A DNA stretch of 64,000 nt. Source: Spirochaetia bacterium (GTDB taxonomy: Bacteria > Spirochaetota > Spirochaetia > Sphaerochaetales > Sphaerochaetaceae). The first letter of the stretch is position 1. Every line of letters begins with the position of its first letter. Positions 45,206 through 54,110 of the stretch are shown piece after piece. The stretch spans positions 2,776,784 through 2,840,783 of the forward strand of contig JAKVOU010000001.1 in NCBI GenBank assembly GCA_022482625.1, given 5' to 3'. The notes beneath the pieces were generated by a model that was not told where the DNA came from, made no database searches, and saw only the letters and a list, made by a program, of their open reading frames with translations. The translations under genes were made by a program, and so were the position numbers.

Positions 45206-46128
45206 GCGAAGCAATGAGAGATGCATGGGGCATGGCCCTTGTCTCCTATGGAGAAGACCACCCAGAACTTGTCGTGCTTGATGCTGATGTTTCTTCTTCG
45301 ACCAAAAGTCGGCTCTTCGGTGAAAGATATCCTGAACGTTTCTTCAATCTCGGTGTAGCAGAAGGCAATTTGCTCGGTACTGCAGCAGGCCTTGCAACGG
45401 CAGGTTTCCACCCTGTGGTCAATGCTTTTGCAATTTTTCTGGCATTGAAGGCGAGCGATCAGATTCGCAATGATATCTGTTACAACAATTTACCAGTTGT
45501 CATAGCCGGGGCTTATGGAGGACTTTCCGATTCCTTTGATGGTGCCAGCCACCAATCAATTACCGACATAGCTATCATGAGGGCTTTTCCCAACATGCAG
45601 GTGATTGTTCCTTCCGATGCTGGGCAAGCGAAGGCTGCCCTTGCATATGCCATGGCCCAACACGGACCGGTGTATGTGCGGTTGAACCGCAATGCGATGC
45701 CTGATCTTCCTTTTTCGGCTGACTTCGCCAAGGGCAAGGCCATATGCTGCAGGAAAGGCAGTGATGTGACCATCGCTGCCAATGGCATAACTGTTTCCCT
45801 TGCCATGGAAGCCGCTGAAATGCTTGCAAAGGACGGTATCGAAGCTGAAGTACTTTCCGTTCCCTTTGTGAAACCTTTGGATGTTGCTGGTCTTGCAGAA
45901 AGCGCTATGAAAACAGGAAGGATACTTACCGTTGAGGAACATAACCTTGTCGGAGGATTTTCCGGAGCGGTAAGCGAGGCTTTTATGAAGAAAGGCATCT
46001 GTTGCCGTTTTGACAGCATCGGAATCGAGGATAGATTTACAGAAACAGGTCCATATCTGCCGTTGTTGGCGGCTTATGGAATCAGCAGTGAACATATCGC
46101 AAAATGTGCGACCACACTTTGCAAATAG
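45202..46128 (+). CDS. Transketolase, C-terminal (pyrimidine-binding) subunit
   Basis: This 308-residue partner has the pyrimidine-binding domain with the catalytic glutamate in NLGVAEGNLLG (near residue 55) and the GGLSDSFDGASHQSITDIA segment. Its C-terminal domain contains LTVEEHNLVGGF. It ends 11 bases before the dehydrogenase gene. Confidence 0.93.
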   Translation: MSEAMRDAWGMALVSYGEDHPELVVLDADVSSSTKSRLFGERYPERFFNLGVAEGNLLGTAAGLATAGFHPVVNAFAIFLALKASDQIRNDICYNNLPVVIAGAYGGLSDSFDGASHQSITDIAIMRAFPNMQVIVPSDAGQAKAALAYAMAQHGPVYVRLNRNAMPDLPFSADFAKGKAICCRKGSDVTIAANGITVSLAMEAAEMLAKDGIEAEVLSVPFVKPLDVAGLAESAMKTGRILTVEEHNLVGGFSGAVSEAFMKKGICCRFDSIGIEDRFTETGPYLPLLAAYGISSEHIAKCATTLCK

Positions 46129-46139
46129 GAGAGAACATC

Positions 46140-47420
46140 ATGGATTATAGAAAAAAAGCTTATGACTTGCTGAAGGCTTGGAAAGGTGAGAGCTATGTCT
46201 TCGGCATGGGTGTACTTGACCAAGTAGGCAGTATAGCTGCCGGGTATGGGAAAAGAGCTTTGGTGGTATGCAATGGTACCTATATGAAACCGGTGCTTGA
46301 CCGGATCCTCCAGTATCTTGATGCTGCCGGTGTCGAACTGGTCGGAGGACGTGTGGCTCCGGATGCAAAGCCGAATGCCCCGAGGGAAGATGTCTACCGG
46401 CTCGTTACCTATATCCTTGACTATAAGCCAGATTCAATCATTGCTGTCGGTGGTGGTTCTACCATTGATGCCTGCAAATGTGCCGGTGTCCTTGCAACGC
46501 TCGGTGGAAAGGTAACACCGGAAGTCGATCATTACTTCGGAACCGGGATTGTCAGTGAAGAACTGGTGAAGACAGGCAGCAAGTTGCTTCCTGTCATTGC
46601 CGTAGAGACTTCTGCTTCTAGCGGAGCCCATCTTACCAAGTATTCCAATATTACGGATCCTGTAGTTGGACAAAAAAAGCTCATCGTGGATGAAGCTGTC
46701 ATTCCTGCTACCAGTATCTTTGACTATGAAATAACAGCTACGATGCCTGTACGTGTGACTATTGACGGAGCTTTGGATGCCATTGCACATACCTTTGAAG
46801 TCTATTGCGGAGCAAAGGGCGAGAAACTTGAGTTATGCAGGCAACTTGCTGAAACTGCCATCAACCTATGTGCAGAGAATGCACACAAGTTGGTCGATGA
46901 TCCGACAGATCTGAAGGCCCGTGAGGCCATAGGTCTGGCAACAGACCTTGGCGGCTATGCAATCATGGTCGGTGGAACCAGCGGTGCCCATCTGACGAGC
47001 TTCTCCTTGGTTGATATCGTGGGACATGGGACGGCCTGTGGCATCATGAACCCGTACTATGCCGTATTTTATTCCAAGGCTATCCAGCCACAGCTCAAGG
47101 TTGTCGGTAAGATCTTTGCAGCCCATGGATATACCGATGCAGACATTGAGCATTTGGAAGGCCGTGCTTTGGCTGAGGCTGTCGCACGGGCGATGATTGC
47201 CTACGGGAAAAGTATCAATGCACCTACGACACTGGGCGAGCTTAGGGGCTTTACCGAACAGCATATCCAGCGGGCACTGAAAGCTGCAAAGGATCCTCAG
47301 CTGAAGATGAAGTTGCAGAATATGCCGGTACCGATGCGTGCAGAGGATGTCGATACCTATATGGAACCGATACTCCGAGCTGCTGTAGCAGGTGATTTCA
47401 GTCTCATCAAGGAGATGTGA
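46140..47420 (+). CDS. Iron-containing alcohol dehydrogenase
   Basis: This 426-residue group III Fe-ADH has the NAD-binding GGGSTIDACK (about residues 100-109). Metal-ligand regions follow: TIDGALDAIAHTFE (near 215) and HLTSFSLVDIVGHGTACG (near 287). It reduces aldehydes or oxidises alcohols in the cytosol. In an operon with transketolase it could reduce the C2 or sulfo-aldehyde product of ketol transfer; that is inference. The start at 46140 has AGGAGA upstream. Confidence 0.9.
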   Translation: MDYRKKAYDLLKAWKGESYVFGMGVLDQVGSIAAGYGKRALVVCNGTYMKPVLDRILQYLDAAGVELVGGRVAPDAKPNAPREDVYRLVTYILDYKPDSIIAVGGGSTIDACKCAGVLATLGGKVTPEVDHYFGTGIVSEELVKTGSKLLPVIAVETSASSGAHLTKYSNITDPVVGQKKLIVDEAVIPATSIFDYEITATMPVRVTIDGALDAIAHTFEVYCGAKGEKLELCRQLAETAINLCAENAHKLVDDPTDLKAREAIGLATDLGGYAIMVGGTSGAHLTSFSLVDIVGHGTACGIMNPYYAVFYSKAIQPQLKVVGKIFAAHGYTDADIEHLEGRALAEAVARAMIAYGKSINAPTTLGELRGFTEQHIQRALKAAKDPQLKMKLQNMPVPMRAEDVDTYMEPILRAAVAGDFSLIKEM

Positions 47421-47484
47421 TGATTGCCGCAGTATCCGCTGTACAGGCGGATGCTGCTCTTGAAAATTGAAAAGGAGATGGCCA

Positions 47485-48303
47485 ATGAAGATTTCAGTTG
47501 CAATTGCTGGCAGCGAAGCGATGCCGAACGCCTTTGTCGTGTTCCGTGGTCTTGAGACTTCGATTGAAAAAGCTGCCAGACTGGGATATGACGGCGTTGA
47601 ACTTGCGTTGAAGCGTTCGGATGAAATTGGAAGGAAAGACCTGAAGGCTTTGCTGGATAAGTACGGTATGGAAGTGTCCGCAATATCCAGCGGTCAGGTA
47701 TGGGCTGCGCGTGGATTGAGTTTCATGGAAGAAGATCCACGCAAGCGGGAGGAGCTATCCAGGACGTTCAAAGGATTCATCGACCTTGCCTCAGACTTCG
47801 GTGGCTTGGTAAATATCGGCCGTACAAGAGGAAGTATCGGAGAGAGGGACCGAGAACATTGCATTCAGCTGTTTCTCGATATGGCGGGTGAGTTGAGTGT
47901 GTATGCACAGACGAAAGATGTCGGACTGATCCTAGAACCGGTGAATCGGTATGAGATTGATTTCATCAACACCCTTGATGAAGGTGCAGAACTGGTACGC
48001 ATGGTCAATCAACCGAACTTTTATATGATGCCTGATGTATTTCATATGAACATCGAGGACAGGAATTTGCATGAAGCATTGCTGGAGAATCAGGAAATGA
48101 TACGTTACATACATTTCGCTGATTCAAACAGACATGCACCGGGAGATGGGCACCTTGACTGGAATCAGATATTCGAAGCTCTCTCAGAAATGGCATATGA
48201 TGGATGGACGACCGTGGAAATATTACCTTGGCCTGATCCTGAAATTGCTGCCCGGCGTTCGATTGAATTCCTGCGTGGGACATACGGCAGGTTCTACACA
48301 TAA
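47485..48303 (+). CDS. Sugar phosphate isomerase/epimerase (xylose isomerase-like TIM barrel)
   Basis: This 272-residue AP_endonuc_2-type TIM barrel has metal ligands suggested by LILEPVNRYE (E near residue 153), PDVFHMNIED (D/H near 188) and the final TVEILPWPD glutamate. The HFADSNRHAPGDGHLDW block is typical of hydroxypyruvate-isomerase and tagatose-epimerase relatives. The start at 47485 has AAGGAG. It may supply the ketose substrate for the transketolase. Confidence 0.88.
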   Translation: MKISVAIAGSEAMPNAFVVFRGLETSIEKAARLGYDGVELALKRSDEIGRKDLKALLDKYGMEVSAISSGQVWAARGLSFMEEDPRKREELSRTFKGFIDLASDFGGLVNIGRTRGSIGERDREHCIQLFLDMAGELSVYAQTKDVGLILEPVNRYEIDFINTLDEGAELVRMVNQPNFYMMPDVFHMNIEDRNLHEALLENQEMIRYIHFADSNRHAPGDGHLDWNQIFEALSEMAYDGWTTVEILPWPDPEIAARRSIEFLRGTYGRFYT

Positions 48304-48305
48304 AT

Positions 48306-49373
48306 ATGTTGGAACTGATAGCATGTCTTGTAATTTCCATCATAGGGGGATATGTAGCCCGAAAGCTCCATATCCCGGCACCTTTCCTCGTCGGAGGTAT
48401 CCTTGCTGTCGGTGGCTATAGCATCCTGCTTAGGCTCCATTGTTATTTCCCTGCAGTCAAGTTTTGGGTGCAGGTCATAAGCGGGACATATATCGGCAGT
48501 ACCATCGACAGACATTACCTTGCCCAGAGTCGCAAATTGCTTTTTCCCATTGTCTTTTTGGTGAGTGGGATGTTGGCTGTGAACCTGGGAATGGGGAGCT
48601 TGATTCATTTTATGTCTGGCTTTGATCTGTTGACGTGCCTGATGGGGACGATACCAGGGGGTGTGACCGAAACTGCTGTCATTGCTGAGCAATTCGGTGC
48701 TGATGTATCTGTTGTCGCACTGCTTCAGTTGTGCAGATCGGTATTTTCCATCATGCTGTTTCCCTTTGTGATAAAGTGGTTGCTTCGTAAGCAGCATCAC
48801 GGACTTGAAGGACAGATTCAAGATGTACCTGCTCCTACTGAAAAGGTAGAATCTGAGGGGACCTTTCGAACCAAGATGCCACGGTTGTTGATCTCATTGA
48901 CCATCGGAACCATCGGGGGTATCTTTGGTCAATATGTCCAGTCAATTCCTGCATCGGTCCTCGTATGTTCCCTTCTCTGTGTCGGTGCTTACAACCTGAG
49001 TGTTCACAAGGCCTACTTGCCCATGCAGGTGAAACGGGCGGGACAGGTCCTTACCGGTGTGTTCGTCGGTACGAAGATGACTTATGAGACGATTCTCAAC
49101 CTGAGGTCGATCTTGCTCCCTGTCATCATGCTGTTGGCAGGATTCCTTGTCTTTCATACACTCTTGGCTTTGCTGGCCTGCCGTGTATTCCGGATGGATT
49201 TAGGGACTATGCTCTTTTCTTGCATTCCTGCCGGAGCCAGTGATGTAGCTTTGATTGCAGGGGACTTGGGTTGTGACGATCCCGGCATTACCTTGTTCCA
49301 GTTATCACGCCTGATCTCCTGTATTCTTCTTTTTCCTGTGGTACTTCTTCGCTTTGCGTCTCTGTTTTCCTAA
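48306..49373 (+). CDS. AbrB-family membrane protein (PF05145 type)
   Basis: This 355-residue protein has about ten transmembrane helices in two similar halves. Each half contains PAPFLVGGILAVGG/PASVLVCSLLCVGA and a later GxIPGGVTETAVIAE/SCIPAGASDVALIAG motif, the AbrB duplication. Family members are often misnamed ammonia monooxygenase and are probably transporters. It begins two bases after the isomerase stop, so it is likely the exporter or importer for this operon. Confidence 0.85.
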   Translation: MLELIACLVISIIGGYVARKLHIPAPFLVGGILAVGGYSILLRLHCYFPAVKFWVQVISGTYIGSTIDRHYLAQSRKLLFPIVFLVSGMLAVNLGMGSLIHFMSGFDLLTCLMGTIPGGVTETAVIAEQFGADVSVVALLQLCRSVFSIMLFPFVIKWLLRKQHHGLEGQIQDVPAPTEKVESEGTFRTKMPRLLISLTIGTIGGIFGQYVQSIPASVLVCSLLCVGAYNLSVHKAYLPMQVKRAGQVLTGVFVGTKMTYETILNLRSILLPVIMLLAGFLVFHTLLALLACRVFRMDLGTMLFSCIPAGASDVALIAGDLGCDDPGITLFQLSRLISCILLFPVVLLRFASLFS

Positions 49374-49600
49374 AAATGTTTTCGGTGGTGTTTTCTTCTG
49401 GACTCAGTATTGAAAAAGGTTTACTTCCCGAGTGTTCGTGTTAGAATGGCATGCATATGAAAGAGGGCTTACCTTCGGTCGGATGGAGCGTGATTACCAC
49501 AAGACGGTATGTACAGGCATATTTACTGTCGGCGGAAGTTCCATATGGATGTTCCTTTCTGATGATGGCGGGACTATGTATGCTTTGCAGGATATAACAA

Positions 49601-51466
49601 ATGACGAAGATATTCTTTATTGTACCATATGAGGAACTGGAGGTACTGTTCCGTGAGGAAGCCTCTGTATACAATGTGTCAAACATTGTGTGTGAATTCA
49701 AGCATATCTATGGAAGTGACTATACAAAGCTTTCTTCCATAGATGCCGATATCATCGTAGCTCGTGGAATCACTGCCCGGGCTGTGGAAGCTTGCCATCC
49801 TGATGCCAATGTAATCCCGATACCGATGGGTACGAATGACTTGCTGGAGGCACTGTACAAGAGTCGGGAGCATCCTGCCAAGTGTATTGGCCTTCTTGCG
49901 GAAAGCAAAGAAGTATGTGATGCCGACCATGTTTCACGGATGATAGGTAAAAAGGTAATCATGCACATTGCCAATGATCAGGAAGAAGTCAGGGCCGGGA
50001 TTGATTTGTTGCGTTTTAAGGGCTGTTCCCTGTTCGTCGGAGGATTGACCATGGCACGCATCTGTGAAGAGAAGGGCTATGCCTATATTTCCATCCAGAC
50101 AGGACGACATGCAGTCAAACGTGTGGTGAGGGATGCCATAGCATCTGCCCGTTCCTTGGAAAAAGCAAAGGTCAGGACCAACCTGCTGGTTTCCTTGCTC
50201 AACAAAGGTGATGATGCGATTGTGGCAATCGACAGCAAGGGTATGGTCATGGAAAGCAACCTGCTCGCTGACAATCTGTTTGGGAAAAAACTGACAGGGA
50301 CTATTCTCGGGAAAGTATATTGCAACCAGGCTGTCAACCTGACCATGGAACTCGGTACTGAGAATGAGTTCATTGATGATATCGGTAAGGATCCGATGTT
50401 CATTACTTGCCAGCCTATCGGTAAGGATCCGATGGGATATAAAGTCCTGCTGATTTTCCATAGGGTCGAAGCGATACGGGATGAAGAGAGCAAGATTCGC
50501 CGTGAATTGAGCAAGAAAGGGCTCATTGCCCATTATACCTTCGGGAACATCATCACGGACAATGCACAGATGAAGTTACTGATCCTCAAAGCCAAGCGAT
50601 ATGCATCGGTCGAAGGATCAATCCTACTTGTCGGTGAGACTGGAACGGGCAAGGAAATGTTTGCCCAGAGCATCCACAATGCCTCTTCAAGACGTAACGG
50701 TCCTTTTGTTGCTCTCAATTGTGCCGCGTTGTCGGAACAGTTGTTGGAAAGTGAACTGTTCGGATATGCCCCCGGGGCCTTCACCGGTGCTCGGAAGGAA
50801 GGTAAAGTCGGTTTGTTCGAATTGGCACATACGGGTACGATTTTCCTTGATGAGATAGGAGAGATGCCGATACAGCTACAGGCCAAGTTGCTGCGGGTGC
50901 TGCAGGAACATGAGATAATGCGTGTGGGCGGGGATTCAGTAATCCCGGTCGATGTACGGGTCATCAGTGCGACGAATGTCGATATCAGTGAACGGATCAA
51001 GCACAATACGTTCAGGCTTGATTTGTTCTATCGGCTGGGACTGTTCATACTGAGTCTTCCTCCCCTTCGGTCGAGGGAATCTGATATACCTTTGCTATTT
51101 ACATATTTTCTCAGACAGTATTGCATCGCAGCCAAGCGTGAAGTTCCACGGCTTACAAGTTCTGCCTGCCGGTTGTTGGAGGAGTATGCCTGGCCAGGTA
51201 ATATCAGGGAGTTGAAGAATGGAGCCCAGCGATTGGCTGTATTGAACCGTTCCTCAATCGTTGATGAAACAGCCGTCCGAGATTTGGACATCAATACATC
51301 GATGTTTCAGAAACAGGCCGTCGAACAAAAGTCTACCCGGAAAATGAGCGCATGTGAGATTGCCATGCTATACAAGGAAAGCGGGTTGAGCAAAGAAGAA
51401 TTTGCCGAGGAATTCGACATAAGCAGGACAACATTATGGCGGAAACTGTCTGAAGCGAAAAGATAA
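49601..51466 (+). CDS. PrpR-type sigma-54-dependent transcriptional activator
   Basis: This 621-residue activator has four parts. Residues 1-195 form a PrpR_N sensory domain (IDADIIVARGITARAVE...LFVGGLTMARICEEKG). A PAS-like segment (about 205-300; AIDSKGMVMESNLLA) follows. The sigma-54 AAA+ domain has GETGTGKE near 348 and the sigma-54 contact loop GAFTGA near 389. The end is a Fis-type HTH (LSKEEFAEEFDISRTTLWRKL). Sigma-54 promoter motifs occur at 1141, 51745 and 62583, with a near-match at 57086, so it probably controls those operons in response to a small carboxylate. Confidence 0.93.
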   Translation: MTKIFFIVPYEELEVLFREEASVYNVSNIVCEFKHIYGSDYTKLSSIDADIIVARGITARAVEACHPDANVIPIPMGTNDLLEALYKSREHPAKCIGLLAESKEVCDADHVSRMIGKKVIMHIANDQEEVRAGIDLLRFKGCSLFVGGLTMARICEEKGYAYISIQTGRHAVKRVVRDAIASARSLEKAKVRTNLLVSLLNKGDDAIVAIDSKGMVMESNLLADNLFGKKLTGTILGKVYCNQAVNLTMELGTENEFIDDIGKDPMFITCQPIGKDPMGYKVLLIFHRVEAIRDEESKIRRELSKKGLIAHYTFGNIITDNAQMKLLILKAKRYASVEGSILLVGETGTGKEMFAQSIHNASSRRNGPFVALNCAALSEQLLESELFGYAPGAFTGARKEGKVGLFELAHTGTIFLDEIGEMPIQLQAKLLRVLQEHEIMRVGGDSVIPVDVRVISATNVDISERIKHNTFRLDLFYRLGLFILSLPPLRSRESDIPLLFTYFLRQYCIAAKREVPRLTSSACRLLEEYAWPGNIRELKNGAQRLAVLNRSSIVDETAVRDLDINTSMFQKQAVEQKSTRKMSACEIAMLYKESGLSKEEFAEEFDISRTTLWRKLSEAKR

Positions 51467-51589
51467 TTTGATATATAGCAAGTTACTGACATATTGCATT
51501 AGAAGCCATTTCCTGCTGCATGTCGATGGTTTCTGTGCTATTTCCTTATCCTCTTACTTCGTTATGTTTTATCTGACCGTTCAGAACGT

Positions 51590-51614
51590 GTTTCATGGGC
51601 GTTGAATGAAACAT
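51590..51614. promoter_or_regulatory. Dyad TGTTTCAT-N9-ATGAAACA, probable enhancer for the sigma-54 activator
   Basis: TGTTTCAT (51590-51597) and ATGAAACA (51607-51614) form a perfect dyad about 130 bases upstream of the sigma-54 promoter at 51745. A fused version lies at 56933-56948, and separated half-sites lie at 956-1002 and 62398-62444. The surrounding 51467-51744 is otherwise AT-rich with no gene. Confidence 0.6.
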
Positions 51615-51744
51615 ACCATTGGTTCCAAGAGAAAAGTTGGCGAAGGTACTTAAGTAAATTTTTATATTTAATTAGTTTCTATATATGTAAATAATCTGAT
51701 GTTTTTAAAATATTGTAAAAAAGGTCGATGTGGGTATGTGCAGT

Positions 51745-51760
51745 TGGCATGTGTTTTGCT
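51745..51760 (+). promoter_or_regulatory. Sigma-54 promoter of the second TTT operon
   Basis: TGGCATGTGTTTTGCT, preceded by T, has -24 GG (51746-51747) and -12 GC (51758-51759) twelve bases apart, matching the consensus. The leader to the TctB gene is about 320 bases and contains a small reading frame. Confidence 0.72.
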
Positions 51761-51795
51761 GTAGTACTCCTTGAAAGCAAAAGAGAGGAGTGTCT

Positions 51796-51906
51796 ATGAG
51801 AATAGCCAGACCAATCCTAGGGGCCTTACTAGGAAAGACGACCGAAGTCAAAACGGAAATGATTGTAACATTGTCAAAAAACAGCTTCTTCGTGAAGTGT
51901 TGCTAG
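51796..51906 (+). CDS. Possible small leader peptide (36 residues)
   Basis: The frame begins MRIARPILGALLGKTTEV and ends in two cysteines. It has a good ribosome site (GAGAGGAG) and is the first reading frame after the sigma-54 start. No homologue is recognised. It may be a regulatory leader, or the start of a decayed gene, since 51907-52098 also has broken open stretches. Confidence 0.3.
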   Translation: MRIARPILGALLGKTTEVKTEMIVTLSKNSFFVKCC

Positions 51907-52098
51907 CCATTGGTCATCAGTGATCACAGGAACCTTGGCATGTTTCCGATGCTTGCTGGAGAAACTTGTTTTACGTATGGTGTCTGAACTTTTCATGTTC
52001 GGATATAAGGCAGGCTTCTGCTTTGCACCGTTGGACAGGATCACTTTAAGGCAACAGGTTTTATGTGAAGAACAGGTCAACGGAAAAGGATGCAAAAT

Positions 52099-52554
52099 AT
52101 GAATAAGTTCAGAAAGTTAAAGACAAAGATTATCATTCCGATTGCTACTTTTGTCTTCGGTGCCGTCTTTGCGTTTCTTGGGATAACCAAGTATGGCTTC
52201 TATCATGCAACAAAGGGGCCATTACCGGGATTTTTCCCGTCTATTGTCGGTATCTGTCTCATGATTGTCAGCGTGCTGACCTTGTTGCAGGCTCGATCGG
52301 ATGATGATCAACACAGCAGGAAGGAAAATTGGTATCCGGTTCTTGGTACCTTGGCTATCCTGCTTGGATGCTTGGTTTTCGGCATGTATCTGTCACTTGG
52401 GATATTCCTGTTCTGGTGGGTACGTATCTATGAAAAGGCCAGCTGGAAAGCCACCATAATATGTTTCATCATTATGGGTGTCATTGTAATCGGAGCTTTT
52501 GGCTGTTGGCTCAACATAGATTTTCCAAAAGGTTTGCTATTTAGCTGGATGTAA
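52099..52554 (+). CDS. TTT transporter small membrane subunit (TctB family), second system
   Basis: This 151-residue protein has four hydrophobic segments (FVFGAVFAFLGITKYGFY, FFPSIVGICLMIVSVLTLL and two later), as in DUF1468 proteins. The ATG at 52099 is preferred because AAGGA lies eight bases upstream; the ATG at 52090 overlaps that site. The order TctB-TctA-TctC differs from the first TTT system. Confidence 0.85.
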   Translation: MNKFRKLKTKIIIPIATFVFGAVFAFLGITKYGFYHATKGPLPGFFPSIVGICLMIVSVLTLLQARSDDDQHSRKENWYPVLGTLAILLGCLVFGMYLSLGIFLFWWVRIYEKASWKATIICFIIMGVIVIGAFGCWLNIDFPKGLLFSWM

Positions 52555-52567
52555 GGGAGGTAGATGA

Positions 52568-54067
52568 ATGCATAATCTCATATTGCTGGGCAACGGTCTT
52601 CTCAATGTCCTGTCGATACAGAATCTGTTGGTTACCGGTTTGGGTGCAATTCTGGGCTTGATGGTCGGAGCCATGCCTGGAATAGGTTCTTTGGCTGGCG
52701 TTGCACTGTTGCTTCCTCTTACCTATAAGTTTAATCCAACGACAGCAATCATCATGCTGGGTGCACTGTATTATTCGAATATGTACGGAGGCTCCTTCAG
52801 TGCCATCCTGCTGAATATTCCTGGAGACAGCCCTGCGGTTATGACGACATTGGATGGCTATCCTATGGCTACAGTGAAGAAGCGGCCTGGACAAGCCTTA
52901 TATACATCCAATTTGTCTTCCTTCATCGGTGGATTTATCGGTATTGCAATCCTCATATTCATGGGACCTGCACTGGCCGAGTTCGGGTTGAAGTTCGGTC
53001 CTGTTGAGATGACAGCCCTGCTTCTGGTGGCTATGACTAGCATTGGATGGTTGGTGGGGGATAACCCTACGAAAGGCGTTGTCCTTACCCTTGCCGGTAT
53101 ATTGGTTGCGACTGTAGGCATGGATACGCTGACAGGTTCACCGAGATATGATTTCGGCAATGTATTCCTGTTGGGGGGTATACCTTTCATCCCGTTTGTT
53201 ATCGGTACTGTCGGTTTTGCCCAAGTTATGAAGCTGATTGATGAAAAGGATGTCGGTACAAAAACAGTGGTTGAAGGAAAGATGTCCCTGAAGGGTTCCT
53301 TGCTGTCCCGGCATGAATTGCGCCGACTGTTGCCTCCTGCTATCAGGAGTGGTTTCATGGGAACGTTCGTGGGAGTGTTACCTGGAGCTGGTGCGACGAC
53401 GGGTTCATTCCTTGGCTATGCCATGCAGAAAGGCTTCAAGAGCGAAGAACCGTTGGGGACCGGTGCCATCGAAGGCATTGCTGCCTGTGAAGCTGCGAAC
53501 AATGCTGCAGCTGCTGGTTCCTTTGCACCCTTGCTTGCCCTTGGAATTCCTGGTTCGGGTACCGGAGCTGTCCTTCTCGGCGGATTGATGATGTGGGGGC
53601 TGAATCCCGGACCTCTGCTTTTTTCTTCCCAACCTGAATTCTGCTGGAGCTTGATTGCTTCCCTGATGTTGGCAAATCTGCTGACGCTAGCCATCGCTTT
53701 GGGAATCATCCCATGGATAACTCGGATTTTGTCTGTTCCGATAAAGTTGATGATTCCTTGTATTACAATCGTCTGTATCGTAGGTTCCTACAGCAGTACC
53801 AATTCTCTGTATGGTGTCATCGTCATGTTGATATCAGGAGTCGTTGGTTATCTCTGTGAAAAGAATGGATATACCACAGCTCCCATGTTGCTTTCATTCG
53901 TCCTTGCGCCCCTGTTGGAATCAAACATGAGGAAATCCTTCATCATAAGTCACGGAAGCATCTCCATATTCTTTACAGAACCGATTGCCTGCTGCTTTAT
54001 GATCGTCTTGCTTGCAATCATCGCTACCCCAATCATCAGAGGGATACTATCGGGGAAAAAACGGTAA
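52568..54067 (+). CDS. TTT transporter large membrane subunit (TctA family), second system
   Basis: This 499-residue permease has the paired TctA motifs GAMPGIGSLAGVALLLPLTY (near residue 35), YSNMYGGSFSAILLNIPGDSP (near 75) and NNAAAAGSFAPLLALGIPGSG (near 312). GGGAGG precedes the ATG. It is clearly diverged from the first TctA, so the two systems probably carry different substrates. Confidence 0.93.
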   Translation: MHNLILLGNGLLNVLSIQNLLVTGLGAILGLMVGAMPGIGSLAGVALLLPLTYKFNPTTAIIMLGALYYSNMYGGSFSAILLNIPGDSPAVMTTLDGYPMATVKKRPGQALYTSNLSSFIGGFIGIAILIFMGPALAEFGLKFGPVEMTALLLVAMTSIGWLVGDNPTKGVVLTLAGILVATVGMDTLTGSPRYDFGNVFLLGGIPFIPFVIGTVGFAQVMKLIDEKDVGTKTVVEGKMSLKGSLLSRHELRRLLPPAIRSGFMGTFVGVLPGAGATTGSFLGYAMQKGFKSEEPLGTGAIEGIAACEAANNAAAAGSFAPLLALGIPGSGTGAVLLGGLMMWGLNPGPLLFSSQPEFCWSLIASLMLANLLTLAIALGIIPWITRILSVPIKLMIPCITIVCIVGSYSSTNSLYGVIVMLISGVVGYLCEKNGYTTAPMLLSFVLAPLLESNMRKSFIISHGSISIFFTEPIACCFMIVLLAIIATPIIRGILSGKKR

Positions 54068-54110
54068 CCGGCAAATTCCGGCTATCTTATATAAATAAAA
54101 GGAGTTAACC

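Noticed and set aside
49441-49460. TGGCATGCATATGAA considered as a sigma-54 promoter for the activator gene
   Set aside because: The -12 GC is missing at the required 12-base spacing.
49432-49632. 66-codon plus-strand frame just before the sigma-54 activator
   Set aside because: It overlaps the activator start, lacks a ribosome site and has no recognised domain; it could be a relic but is not supported.
51920-52102. 60-codon plus-strand frame before the second TctB
   Set aside because: No ribosome site, overlaps the TctB start, and reads like a random translation of leader sequence.
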